A DNA stretch of 64,000 nt. Origin: Dongia_B sp964406155 (GTDB lineage: Bacteria > Pseudomonadota > Alphaproteobacteria > Dongiales > Dongiaceae). Below, piece after piece: positions 54,165 through 62,371 of the stretch. The translations under genes and the position numbers were made by a program. Below the pieces are notes generated by a model. That model saw nothing but the letters and a program-made list of their open reading frames with translations, did no database searches and was not told where the DNA came from. Location of the stretch: NCBI GenBank assembly GCA_964406155.1, contig CAYOQR010000021.1, forward strand, positions 1 through 64,000. The letters run 5' to 3'. Within the stretch, counting starts at the first letter, position 1. Every line of letters starts with the position of its first letter.

Positions 54165-54539
54165 CTACCGCCAGCGGCGCCAGCAGAGCCGCTCGATCTC
54201 GCGATCGACATCGATGGCGGTGAGGCCGATATCCTTCAGCGCCGCGTCGTCGAGTTGCGCCAAGGCCCGGATCTCCCGCCGCCGATCATGCCACCGGCCA
54301 AGCCAATTGAAAATCCGCAGCAGCAGGGAGGGCCGCGCCGCCGGGTGGGACTGTGCCGTGGGACGGAGCTGTGCCGGGGGGCTGGGCAGCGCCATCGCCG
54401 ATCCATGATGGTGATGGTGATGGTGATGATGGTGATGGTGATGGCCATGACCATCCTGACGATGGCCGCGATGATCACTGTGGTGATGACCCGCGCAAGA
54501 ACCGCCGGTACCGGCGGCAGTCGACTGGCTGAGATGCAT
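54165..54539 (-). CDS. DUF1127 protein with polyhistidine N-terminal tract
   Basis: 124 residues; GGGAGAG precedes the ATG at 54539. The C-terminal domain (LLRIFNWLGRWHDRRREIRALAQLDDAALKDIGLTAIDVDREIERL) is DUF1127. The N-terminal part carries a 13-residue His run (GHGHHHH...HG) besides AGHHHSDHRGHRQDG, encoded by ATG/GTG-like triplet repeats at about 54405-54450. The polyHis run could bind metal or be a slippage product. Divergent from a LysR gene with 142 bp between, which may control it. Confidence 0.85.
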   Translation of the reverse strand: MHLSQSTAAGTGGSCAGHHHSDHRGHRQDGHGHHHHHHHHHHHHHGSAMALPSPPAQLRPTAQSHPAARPSLLLRIFNWLGRWHDRRREIRALAQLDDAALKDIGLTAIDVDREIERLCWRRWR

Positions 54540-54681
54540 GACACTCTCCCGAATTGGAGCCCCCGAACGGCATCCCTGACGCAGGCTCCGGCAACGGAGC
54601 CGGCCCGGGATGGACAGGCACCAGTGTGAGGCTGCATATTCTCCGGCAACAGCCGAAACATTGCGGGAGGAGACTGCAAAA

Positions 54682-55575
54682 ATGCAGGCAATCAATTGGC
54701 ACGATCTGCGTTACATCCTGGCCGTGGCACGGGGCGGCAGCCTGGCCGCCGCGTCGCGGCAGCTCGGTGTCGACGAGACCACGGTGGGACGGCGTCTCGC
54801 GGCGGTCGAAAAGTCCCTGGGGGCGCGGCTCTTCATGCGCGGTACGGGCGGCAGGCTGCTGCCCAACGAGGCCGGCGAGGTGGCGATGGATTACGCGGAG
54901 AAGGTCGAGCAGGAGGTCAATCACCTGCACAGCGCCATCGCCGGCAAGGATGCGGCGGCGATCGGCACGGTGCGCCTGACCGCCGTGCCGAGCCTGGTCA
55001 ACCGGGTGCTGCTGCCGGCCTTCGCGGATCTGCGCGACCGGCATCCGGGGCTGAAGCTGGAGCTCGTCGCCGATCTCAGGCTGCTCAGCCTGCCCCAGCG
55101 CGAAACCGATATCGCGCTCCGCCTCAGCCGGCCCAGCGCCGATACCGGCGCCGCCATGCTGACGCGCAAGGTCGGCATTCTCGCTTATGCGCCCTTCGCG
55201 CCCGCCGCCTATTCGTCGCGTGAGGCGGCGGAACTGCCCTGGATCACCTATGAGGCCGGCATGTCGCAGATTCCCCAGGCGAAATGGCTGCAGAGCGTCG
55301 CCGCACGGGAGGGCCGCGATCCCGCCTCCGTGGCGATGAACGATCCCGAGGGCATCATCGAGGCGGTGCGCGCCGGCCTCGGCCGTTCGCTGCTGCCCTC
55401 GGCGCTGGTCAAGCAGGATCGCGCTTTCCGCCGCCTGAAAGATGCCGCCTGGCCGACGCTGCCGGTGCGCGAGATCTGGCTCCTCACCCATCCCGACCAG
55501 CGTCCCCTCGCCCGCATCGCCGCCGTCATCGCCTGGGTCGAGAGCACGCTGAAGAAACGCGGTATGGTTGCGTGA
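54682..55575 (+). CDS. LysR-family transcriptional regulator
   Basis: 297 residues from ATG 54682 with GGGAGGAG upstream. N-terminal winged HTH (WHDLRYILAVARGGSLAAASRQLGVDETTVGRRLAAVEKSLGARLFMR) and C-terminal substrate-binding domain. Closest in feel to LysR members with the WDDLRYFLAVAR opening. Divergent from the DUF1127-osmC pair, so it may regulate them in response to oxidants or metals (inference). Confidence 0.94.
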   Translation: MQAINWHDLRYILAVARGGSLAAASRQLGVDETTVGRRLAAVEKSLGARLFMRGTGGRLLPNEAGEVAMDYAEKVEQEVNHLHSAIAGKDAAAIGTVRLTAVPSLVNRVLLPAFADLRDRHPGLKLELVADLRLLSLPQRETDIALRLSRPSADTGAAMLTRKVGILAYAPFAPAAYSSREAAELPWITYEAGMSQIPQAKWLQSVAAREGRDPASVAMNDPEGIIEAVRAGLGRSLLPSALVKQDRAFRRLKDAAWPTLPVREIWLLTHPDQRPLARIAAVIAWVESTLKKRGMVA

Positions 55576-55898
55576 GATGAAATGCGCGAGGGCGTAGAAT
55601 GGGGTGAATACAAGGCGATGAGGCTGCATTTTCGGGCATTGTCCCGCATGCAAACGCCCCTCTCCCCGTCCGCCGGCGTAGGCCGACATTCGTTGGCGGG
55701 CGGGGCGAGGGAGATTTCATCGTCCCTCACGCGAATTGATCGAGTGATATCAGCCCTTCAGCTCCCTCTCCCCTCTGTCGGCGCAGGTCGACAGTCGTCG
55801 GCGGGGCGGGAGAGGGTTGGGTGAGGGGGTGGTGGATACGATTTCCGGCGCGGAATGACCGCGCCGAATACGACATGACGAACCCACAGGAGGCAATC
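55576..55898. repeat. Gap with REP-like repeats
   Basis: Family B units at about 55655-55715 and 55765-55830 with GTAGGCCGACATTCG and GCAGGTCGACAGTCG cores. No gene. Confidence 0.75.
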
Positions 55899-56642
55899 AT
55901 GAGCGATCAGACTCGCATCGCCCCCGCCCGCATCGCTTTAATCGGCGATTACGAGGCGACCAAGGAAGCGCATCAGGGCATTCCGCCGTCGCTCGATCTG
56001 GCGGCGCAATCGCTCGGCTGCCGGATCGCCTATGACTGGATCGAGACCGATGAGCTGCCCGGGCCGGACGAAGGCGGGCTGCCGGTCGACCTGATGCGGC
56101 GCCTGACGCCGTATGACGGCATCTGGGTCGTCCCCGGCAGTCCCTACCGCAACATGGCGGGTGCGCTCGGCGCGGTGCGTGTCGCGCGTGAGACCGGCAC
56201 CGCTTTCCTTGGCACCTGCGGCGGCTTCCAGCATGCGCTGATCGAGTTCATCCGCGATGTCCAGGGCAAGGCCGCGGCCGATCATGCCGAGAGCAATGCC
56301 GCGGCCGAGATGCCGGTGATCCAAGCCCTCTCCTGCTCGCTGAAGGGCGCCACCGGCGATATCGACTTCCTGCCCGGCTCACGCCTCGCCGCGATCTATG
56401 GCAAGACGCGGACCACTGAGCGCTATCACTGCAATTACGGTTTCAACACCGAATATCAGCCGCTGATCGAAGGCAGCGCCCTGCACTTCACCGGCCATGA
56501 CGCCGAGGGCGCGCCGCGCGCCTTCGAACTCGCCGGCCACCCCTTTTTCATCGCCACCCTGTTCCAGCCGGAACGCTACGGCCTGCGCGGCGAACGGCAT
56601 CCGCTGATCACCGCTTTCGTCGCGGCTGCCATCGCCGCTTGA
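55899..56642 (+). CDS. GATase-like protein (CTP synthase C-terminal-related)
   Basis: 247 residues from ATG 55899 (ACAGGAGG upstream). The fold and motifs match the family annotated as CTP synthase C-terminal region-related (seleno)protein: ALIGDYEATKEAHQGIP, WVVPGSPYRNMAGAL, and the nucleophile elbow GTCGGFQHALIEF with Cys107. The class I triad His-Glu normally sits in HPE; here it reads LFQPE, so the His is replaced by Gln. Some relatives place selenocysteine beside FQ; here it is His. Function uncertain. Lies 134 bp before the nitrile hydratase genes on the same strand. Confidence 0.8.
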   Translation: MSDQTRIAPARIALIGDYEATKEAHQGIPPSLDLAAQSLGCRIAYDWIETDELPGPDEGGLPVDLMRRLTPYDGIWVVPGSPYRNMAGALGAVRVARETGTAFLGTCGGFQHALIEFIRDVQGKAAADHAESNAAAEMPVIQALSCSLKGATGDIDFLPGSRLAAIYGKTRTTERYHCNYGFNTEYQPLIEGSALHFTGHDAEGAPRAFELAGHPFFIATLFQPERYGLRGERHPLITAFVAAAIAA

Positions 56643-56776
56643 ATCGAGCACCGCTTGCAGTAACAGCCGCTTGAGCTATACGCCCCGTAAGCTATGCTAA
56701 GCCCGCGCGGCCGCCGACAGATGGTGCGGCCGGCCGTTACATCCCATGCCCCATCATCGTTCCGGATCCAGTCGTC

Positions 56777-57589
56777 ATGAGCACCGACCCGACAGCGCCG
56801 AAACACCCGCATGATCATCATGGCCATCACCATCATGGTCATGACCATCATGCGCATGACCATTCTCCGACCGGCGATAAAGGCCTGGGCGATACCGCGA
56901 TGGCGGCGCATCTGCATGCCGTCCTGCCGGACGATCCGGCCCTCCGCGTCAAGGCGCTGGAAAGCCTGCTGGTCGAAAAGGGCCTGGTGGACCGGGCCGC
57001 CATGGATGCCTGGATCGAGGCCTTCGAGACCAAGATCGGCCCGCATAACGGCGCGCAGGTCGTGGCCCGTGCCTGGAGCGATCCCGCCTATAAGCAGCGC
57101 CTGCTGGCGGACGGCACCTCGGCCATCGCGGAGATGGGCTTCCTCGGCCAACAGGGCCAACACATGGTGGTGGTGGAGAACACACCGGCCGGCACGGATG
57201 CGGCGGCGGTGCATAATCTCGTCGTCTGCACCTTGTGCTCCTGCTATCCCTGGCCGGTCCTCGGCCTGCCACCGCGCTGGTACAAGGCAGCACCCTATCG
57301 CGCCCGGGTGGTGCAGGATCCCCGTGGCGTGCTCCAGGAATTCGGCGTGACCGTGGATGCCGGGACGGAGGTCCGGGTCTGGGACAGCACGGCGGAGATT
57401 CGCTATCTGGTGCTGCCCGAACGTCCGCAGGGCAGCGAGGGCCTGAGCGAGGCGGAACTGGCGGCGCTGGTCACGCGCGATTCCATGATCGGCGTCGGCC
57501 GCGCGCTGGCACCCGCCGACGCCGGCGGCAATCCTGCCGGAACGGGCGGACAGGCCGGAACGGGCGGCGGCGCGGGAGACGCGCGATGA
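56777..57589 (+). CDS. nthA: Cobalt-type nitrile hydratase, alpha subunit
   Basis: 270 residues. The metal site CTLCSC (151-156) followed by YPWPVLGLPPRWYK is the alpha-subunit signature; Thr in CTLCSC indicates the non-corrin cobalt type (iron types have CSLCSC). Opening (HAVLPDDPALRVKALESLLVEKGLVD) is also typical. The enzyme hydrates nitriles to amides. The first 30 residues hold about 13 His (HPHDHHGHHHHGHDHHAHDHS), not usual in this family, perhaps for cobalt loading. The beta gene overlaps by ATGA. The C-terminal 25 residues are Gly/Ala-rich. Confidence 0.94.
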   Translation: MSTDPTAPKHPHDHHGHHHHGHDHHAHDHSPTGDKGLGDTAMAAHLHAVLPDDPALRVKALESLLVEKGLVDRAAMDAWIEAFETKIGPHNGAQVVARAWSDPAYKQRLLADGTSAIAEMGFLGQQGQHMVVVENTPAGTDAAAVHNLVVCTLCSCYPWPVLGLPPRWYKAAPYRARVVQDPRGVLQEFGVTVDAGTEVRVWDSTAEIRYLVLPERPQGSEGLSEAELAALVTRDSMIGVGRALAPADAGGNPAGTGGQAGTGGGAGDAR

Positions 57590-58245
57590 ACGGCATGCAC
57601 GATCTCGGCGGCGTGCAGGGTCTCGGCCCCATCGCGCCGGAAGCGAACGAACCGGTCTTCCATCAGACCTGGGAAGCCCGCATGTTCGGCCTCAGCCAGG
57701 CGATGACCTGGCAGCCCGGCGTCACGGTCGATGCCTTCCGCTATCACGGCGAAATCGTGCCGCCGTCGCTCTATCTCAGCCTCGATTATTATCACCGCTG
57801 GTATTTCATCAGCGCGCTGTCGCTGCTGGAGGCCGGCATGGTGACGCTCGCCGAACTGCGCGACGGCCGGGCGGCGGCGGGAACGATACCGCGCCAGGAT
57901 GCGATGCGGGCGGCGGATGTGCCGGCGATCATCGCCGAAGACGGCAAGAGCGACCGCGCAACCGGCGCTGCGCCGCGTTTCATGCCGGGCCAGCGCGTGA
58001 TGACCCGCAACCTCCATCCCGCCCATCACACCCGCCTGCCCCGCTATGCCCGCGGCAAGCCCGGCCTCATCCACCGCCTGCACGGCCCCCATGTCTTCCC
58101 CGATACCAACGCCCATAACCAGGGCGAAAACCCGCAGCACCTCTATTGCGTCGCCTTCACCGCCCGCGACCTCTGGGGCGCCGAGGCGTCAGCGCATGAC
58201 AAGGTCTATCTCGATCTCTGGGACTCCTATCTGGAACCGGCGTGA
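57586..58245 (+). CDS. nthB: Nitrile hydratase, beta subunit
   Basis: 219 residues. Opens MNGMHDLGGVQGLGPIAPE, then FHQTWEARMFGLSQAM, and ends with LHPAHHTRLPRYARGKPGLIHRLHGPHVFPDTNAHNQGENPQHLYCVAF, the conserved beta C-terminal domain. Forms the alpha-beta dimer with NthA. Translation is coupled to nthA. No activator/maturation gene (beta-like P14K/NhlE type) and no amidase follow; the next 870 bp are repeats. Confidence 0.95.
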   Translation: MNGMHDLGGVQGLGPIAPEANEPVFHQTWEARMFGLSQAMTWQPGVTVDAFRYHGEIVPPSLYLSLDYYHRWYFISALSLLEAGMVTLAELRDGRAAAGTIPRQDAMRAADVPAIIAEDGKSDRATGAAPRFMPGQRVMTRNLHPAHHTRLPRYARGKPGLIHRLHGPHVFPDTNAHNQGENPQHLYCVAFTARDLWGAEASAHDKVYLDLWDSYLEPA

Positions 58246-59119
58246 GGGAAACGGGGTGATGCGCTGTGGCGGTGACATCGGGCCTGCCGCCCCCTCACCC
58301 CGACCCTCTCCCGCCCCATCGGCGTAGGCCAGCCTTCGTCGACAGGGGGAGAGAGGGGAAAGGGGGCATGCAAGCCGTGGCGCGAAGTCTGGTCGTCGCA
58401 CCATTGCGCCCCGTTTCCTTCCTGTCACCCTCGGGCTTGACCCGAGGCTCCATGTAGGCAGCACGCGCGGCCTTCACCATGGATTGCCGGGTCAAGCCCG
58501 GCAATGACAAGAGAGAATGGGATGGACGCTCTGCAAACTTCGCTGAATCAAAACAGGATCGCGCGATGCCGACTACCTCTCTCCCGTCAACCTCGAACCT
58601 GTCCTCGGGCTTGACCCGAGGATTGACCGAGAGTCCATCTAGGCAGCACGCGCGGCCTTCACCATGGATTGCCGGGTCAAGCCCGGCAATGACAAGAGAG
58701 AATGGGATGGAGGCTCTGCAAACTTCGCTGAATCAAAACAGGATCGCGCGATGCCGACCACCTCTCTCCCGTCACTCTCGGACCTGTCCTCGGGCTTGAC
58801 CCGAGGCTTGACCCGAGGCTTGACCCGAGGGTCCATGTAGGCAGCACGCACGGCCTCCACCATGGATTGCCGGGTCAAGCCCGGCAATGACAAGGGGTGT
58901 ACATGAGAGGTTGTGCGAGCCTGATGATGATGAACGAACATGAAAGCGCTCCATGCCAATCACCACTCATCTGTCACCCCCGGACTTGATCCGGGGGTCC
59001 ATGGCTAATGCAGGGCGCGGCTTCCGACATCGATTGCCGGGTCGAGTCCAAGGACAGGTCCGAACTAAAAGCGAATTCGCATGATATCCACCCGCCCCCC
59101 GCCCATCGGCCCCCTCACC
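58246..59119. repeat. Gap with REP-like repeats and a 185-198-bp tandem unit
   Basis: Family B at about 58290-58355. Family A material is triplicated: units start at about 58459, 58644 and 58842 (GCAGCACGCGCGGCCTTCACC), with near-identical first and second copies that include GAATGGGATGGA and AACTTCGCTGAATCAAAACA. The second unit is longer because CTTGACCCGAGG is itself repeated three times. A separate family A copy lies at about 58968-59045. No gene. Confidence 0.85.
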
Positions 59120-60151
59120 TCACTTCGGCCAGGTGGCGTCGGCGGCGCGGAGGAAGTTGCCGCCGATGATGGCGCGGACGTCGTCTTCCTTGTAGTTGCG
59201 CCGGAGCAGCGCCTCGGTGATGTCGGGCAGGCGTTCCGGCGGGACGATGTCCATGCTGGGGAGGTCGTAGCCGTGGGATTTCGGCCACCAGGTCTCCGCC
59301 GTCTCGCCCGGCGGCAGGTCGCTGTGGTCGCGCACGAAGGAGTAGTCGAGGCCGAGGCCGATATGGCGCGTGCCCACCTTGCCGGCGAGATAATCGATAT
59401 GGCGGATGAGGCTCTCCGTCTCCACATCGCCGCCGAGGAACAGGCCAATGCCGTTGACACCGATGACACCGTCGGTGCGGGCGCAGGCGGCGATCTGCGC
59501 ATCATCGATATTGCGGCGGTGTTCGACCAGCGCGCGCGCATTGGCATGGGAGAAGACGACCGGCTTCGTCGAGATCTCCATGATCTCCAGGCTGGTGGCG
59601 CGGCCGGAATGGGAGCAATCCATCAGCAGGCCGAGCGCATTGATCTCACGCACCACCGCGCGGCCGAGTTCGGTCAGGCCGCGATCGACATCGTGGCAGC
59701 CGCCGGCGATGGAATTGTTGCGGTTATAGGCGAGATGGATCTGCCGCACGCCGAGATCGCGGAAAAGGCGCAGCATGGCGAGATCGTCTTCCAGCATCAC
59801 CGAGCCTTCGAGATCGAAGGCCACGGCCAGCTTGCCCTCCGCCTTGGCGCGGCGCACATCGGCCACCGTTTCCGCCTGCAGGTAATGCTCGCCGTGTTTC
59901 GCGATCCAGTCGCGGAAGCCGGCGATCACCCGGATGCACTGGCCCAGCGGATTGAAATCCATGCCGACATTGACGGAGACGAAACTGGCCCCGGCGGCGC
60001 GGTGGCGTTCCAGCGCGCTCATGTCGTAATTCGGCAGCAGCGGCAGGCAGGCATGGGCGTCCCAGACCAAGGCAGCCCGATGCAGCGCGCCGTGCTGGCG
60101 GTCGGACGCGGCTGGCTGATTTGTAAACGGTTGAGCGGCGGCGGCAGTCAT
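59120..60151 (-). CDS. Membrane dipeptidase-like protein (peptidase M19)
   Basis: 343 residues from ATG 60151 with CAGGAG upstream. Family M19 marks: VAFDLEG, LGVRQIHLAYNRNNSIAGGC, LLMDCSHSG, KPVVFSHANARAL, HIGLGLDYSF and GNFLRAADATW. The zinc motif that is H-x-D in renal dipeptidase reads WDAHAC (His33, Cys35), so an Asp ligand appears to be Cys. Predicted to hydrolyse dipeptides; possibly altered metal chemistry. No signal peptide is seen. Monocistronic. Confidence 0.9.
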   Translation of the reverse strand: MTAAAAQPFTNQPAASDRQHGALHRAALVWDAHACLPLLPNYDMSALERHRAAGASFVSVNVGMDFNPLGQCIRVIAGFRDWIAKHGEHYLQAETVADVRRAKAEGKLAVAFDLEGSVMLEDDLAMLRLFRDLGVRQIHLAYNRNNSIAGGCHDVDRGLTELGRAVVREINALGLLMDCSHSGRATSLEIMEISTKPVVFSHANARALVEHRRNIDDAQIAACARTDGVIGVNGIGLFLGGDVETESLIRHIDYLAGKVGTRHIGLGLDYSFVRDHSDLPPGETAETWWPKSHGYDLPSMDIVPPERLPDITEALLRRNYKEDDVRAIIGGNFLRAADATWPK

Positions 60152-60267
60152 CGCGGTACTCCTGGCATGATCGGCGACGGGAAGTGGCAAGGCCAGACCC
60201 GGCCCCGCTTCAAGGATTAGGAATGGTGTCAGATCGACCGGGTTCTCCACAAGAGGATTTTCTGAGG

Positions 60268-60395
60268 GCCGGATGCCCCGTGCGGCAACGATGTCGCCTG
60301 GGGCTGATCCCGCCTCTCTTCAATAAATGACTGGGCGATTCAGCTTTCAGTTTGAAGCAGACATGGTTCAACCCGAGGCCATCACGCCCTTACCG
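60268..60395. repeat. Dispersed inverted-repeat element (third family)
   Basis: Imperfect arms at about 60274-60286 and 60291-60303 (GCCCCGTGCGGCA, TGTCGCCTGGGGC), then GGGCGATTCAGCTTTCAG and a GTTCAACC tail, matching the copy at 33950-34078. Confidence 0.65.
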
Positions 60396-60460
60396 GTTTC
60401 TCTTTGATCCGCGAAGGCGCATGATGGCGGCCATGTTCCGCTCGAATAAGGTGACGGATC

Positions 60461-61021
60461 ATGCCCGGCCTCTCCAACGATCGCAGGCAATCGCGGGACG
60501 CGTCGCGCCGGAGGATACGGTGGCCGCTCCCGTGGCGGGCCGCAGGCATCCCCGTCCTCGTCCCGGTCCTCGTTCCGCTTCTCGCCCCAGTCCTCGCCAT
60601 CCTCATGCTGCTGCCGGCGATCGTCACACGATCCGCGGAGGCCCAGATGACCTTACAGACAGGAGACAGCTACAGCCTCTCCCTGCGCGATCTCGATCTG
60701 CAGACGGATGAAGGCATCGTCGCCTTCCGCATCGAGGTCTCCGGCACCGGCCTGCAATCGCTGCGCTGGAATCACAACAACTGGTCGGTCAGTTCCACCA
60801 CCGTCAATGGGATGGCGCAGAGCATGGGCGCCGCCGCCAATCCCGCCGCCGCCGTGCGGCCGGAGGATTTCCGCGACTTCCTGGTGGTCGCCCCACAGGA
60901 CGGCCATGCCGACAGCCTCAAGCTGAGCGGCGAGCTGACGGTGCAGGAGATGACGGGCAATGCCACGCAACGCCGGCTCACCCTGACGCCGCAGCAATTC
61001 GACCTGCGGCATCTGCCGTGA
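60461..61021 (+). CDS. Hypothetical membrane-anchored or secreted protein
   Basis: 186 residues. A basic N-terminus is followed by a hydrophobic segment of near-repeats (VLVP VLVP LLAP VLA, 12-bp period) and a possible cleavage site before QMTLQTGD. The rest is a beta-rich domain (YSLSLRDLDLQTDEGIVAFRIEVSGTGLQSLRW, then LVVAPQDGHADSLKLSGELTVQEM). Not recognised. The codon pattern is consistent with its neighbours; a downstream element at 61052 may be its terminator. Confidence 0.55.
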   Translation: MPGLSNDRRQSRDASRRRIRWPLPWRAAGIPVLVPVLVPLLAPVLAILMLLPAIVTRSAEAQMTLQTGDSYSLSLRDLDLQTDEGIVAFRIEVSGTGLQSLRWNHNNWSVSSTTVNGMAQSMGAAANPAAAVRPEDFRDFLVVAPQDGHADSLKLSGELTVQEMTGNATQRRLTLTPQQFDLRHLP

Positions 61022-61051
61022 CGCCACACGAAAAAGCTCGAAAATTGAAGT

Positions 61052-61105
61052 TCACAAGCTAAAGCTCACCCGTGGAATCGTTGCCAAGATTTCACGGGTG
61101 AGCTG
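61052..61105. repeat. Inverted-repeat element, possible 3' hairpin
   Basis: Arms 61063-61079 and 61088-61104 (AGCTCACCCGTGGAATC with GATTTCACGGGTGAGCT) differ at one pair. Same GTGGAATC/GATTTCAC core as the elements at 16541 and 33950. Confidence 0.7.
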
Positions 61106-61227
61106 AATGGTAAGTTACCGCCGTCAACGATGAATGCCGCGATCATCTCAAGTGATGGATGGAATAAGCATCTGCCTGGGATCGGTTCTCGATGCCCGCG
61201 AGAAGTCGCGGCGCACGTGACGCGATG

Positions 61228-61449
61228 TCAGCCCGGCTGCTCGATCGGCAGCCAGTTCTCGCCAGCTTTGCGGAAGCGCGATTTGACATGTTCCCATGCC
61301 TTGCGCAGTGCCACTTCGTCGCGCATCGGATCGTCGTAATGCGCATGCCAAGCGTGATTATAGGCGAAACGAAAGGCAAATTGCGCGGCGGGTGGCAGAT
61401 CGAGACGGATTGCTAAAGGCAAATCGCTATTGATCAGGTACGGTGCCAT
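61228..61449 (-). CDS. ChaB-family protein
   Basis: 73 residues from ATG 61449 (MAPYLINSDLPLAIRLDLPP); the frame continues to 61488. The pattern NSDLP..IR..LP..AQ..FR.AYNHAW....DP....E.ALR.AWE.VK..F.K.G.NW is ChaB (PF06150), a small cation-transport-regulator-like family. Role in this organism unknown. Shorter than the 76-residue ChaB of E. coli only slightly. Confidence 0.82.
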   Translation of the reverse strand: MAPYLINSDLPLAIRLDLPPAAQFAFRFAYNHAWHAHYDDPMRDEVALRKAWEHVKSRFRKAGENWLPIEQPG

Positions 61450-61488
61450 GATTGGCCCCCCGATTGGTCGCGCGTCCCCGGTTTCCAA

Positions 61489-62371
61489 CTGTTTCGCGAT
61501 GCGGTTTCGCCCGGCGTCTTATCGCGCCTCCTGCATCACTCGACTGGATTACTTTATCATAAATGCCGATTAATCACGCGACAAAATGCGATTCATGGCG
61601 TGCGTCATGCAAGTTTCAGGAAATTGCGACACGGAAAACACGGGCATGAGCTGCATACAGCCGTATGAGGCTTCGTTTCCTCGGCCGACATGGCCATAAC
61701 GAACGATGTACATCGATGAGGCATCGCCGATAGTGCCGAATGACGATGGATCGATGCCCGCCCGTGCAAGGCGTCCACGGAATCGAAACCGGCCGGTTTC
61801 AAGTCACCGCCTCTGCGCTCTCCGAACATGCTCCCGCATCCGTTCGAGCGATGGCTCGAATGAGAGGCCGAGCGATTGTTCAAATAGCTGCCCACATGAC
61901 GCCGTCCGCATGGAAGACGCCGCACCGCATGCGCTATCGCAGCGACGACACCGGATCGATGTCCGTCGGATCGACGCATATGGAATCGACGCATAAGGAA
62001 AAATCCATCCGTGCCGCACGCCGCCAGGGCCGAGCCCTGCTCCCTTCGCTCCGCCGAGGAGGCCTCGGCCGTGAAACCAGGGCCGTGAAACCAGGGACAT
62101 GAAACCAGGAAGGACCGAGGCCAATGGGATTGAGGCCTGGACAGTTTCTCGACCCGCTACTTTCATCGCAGCTTACCCCGTATCACTTGCCCCGTGTATC
62201 ACCCGTCCCGTCACGCAGCCGATAATCCTCCTTGGCAATCCGAGGCCGATTGCTTAGCCTATTCGTCATACAACCTCCGCGCGGACATGGACCGGCCTGA
62301 ACAGGGGATGCGTGCGAAGGTAACGCGCGGCGAGACTGAAGATAGAGCGCAGCGAGACTGGCGGGGGCTCA
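61489..62371. other. Gap of 880 bp, no convincing gene
   Basis: Frames on both strands here are Arg/Ser/Cys-rich and without family resemblance. A triplicated CCGTGAAACCAGGG-like unit lies at about 62068-62112, and paired ATCGACGCATA units at about 61968-61998. A hypothetical 120-codon frame at 61740-62102 has no ribosome site. Confidence 0.45.

Noticed and set aside
54405..54450. Engineered affinity tag because of 13 consecutive His codons
   Set aside because: It is inside a natural DUF1127 gene with own ribosome site, uses mixed CAC/CAT codons, and fits the local repeat pattern of this genome.
58246..59119. Possible CRISPR-like array because of repeated GC-rich units
   Set aside because: Units are palindromic REP-like sequences in blocks of 185-198 bp with repeated, not unique, intervening sequence; no cas genes nearby.
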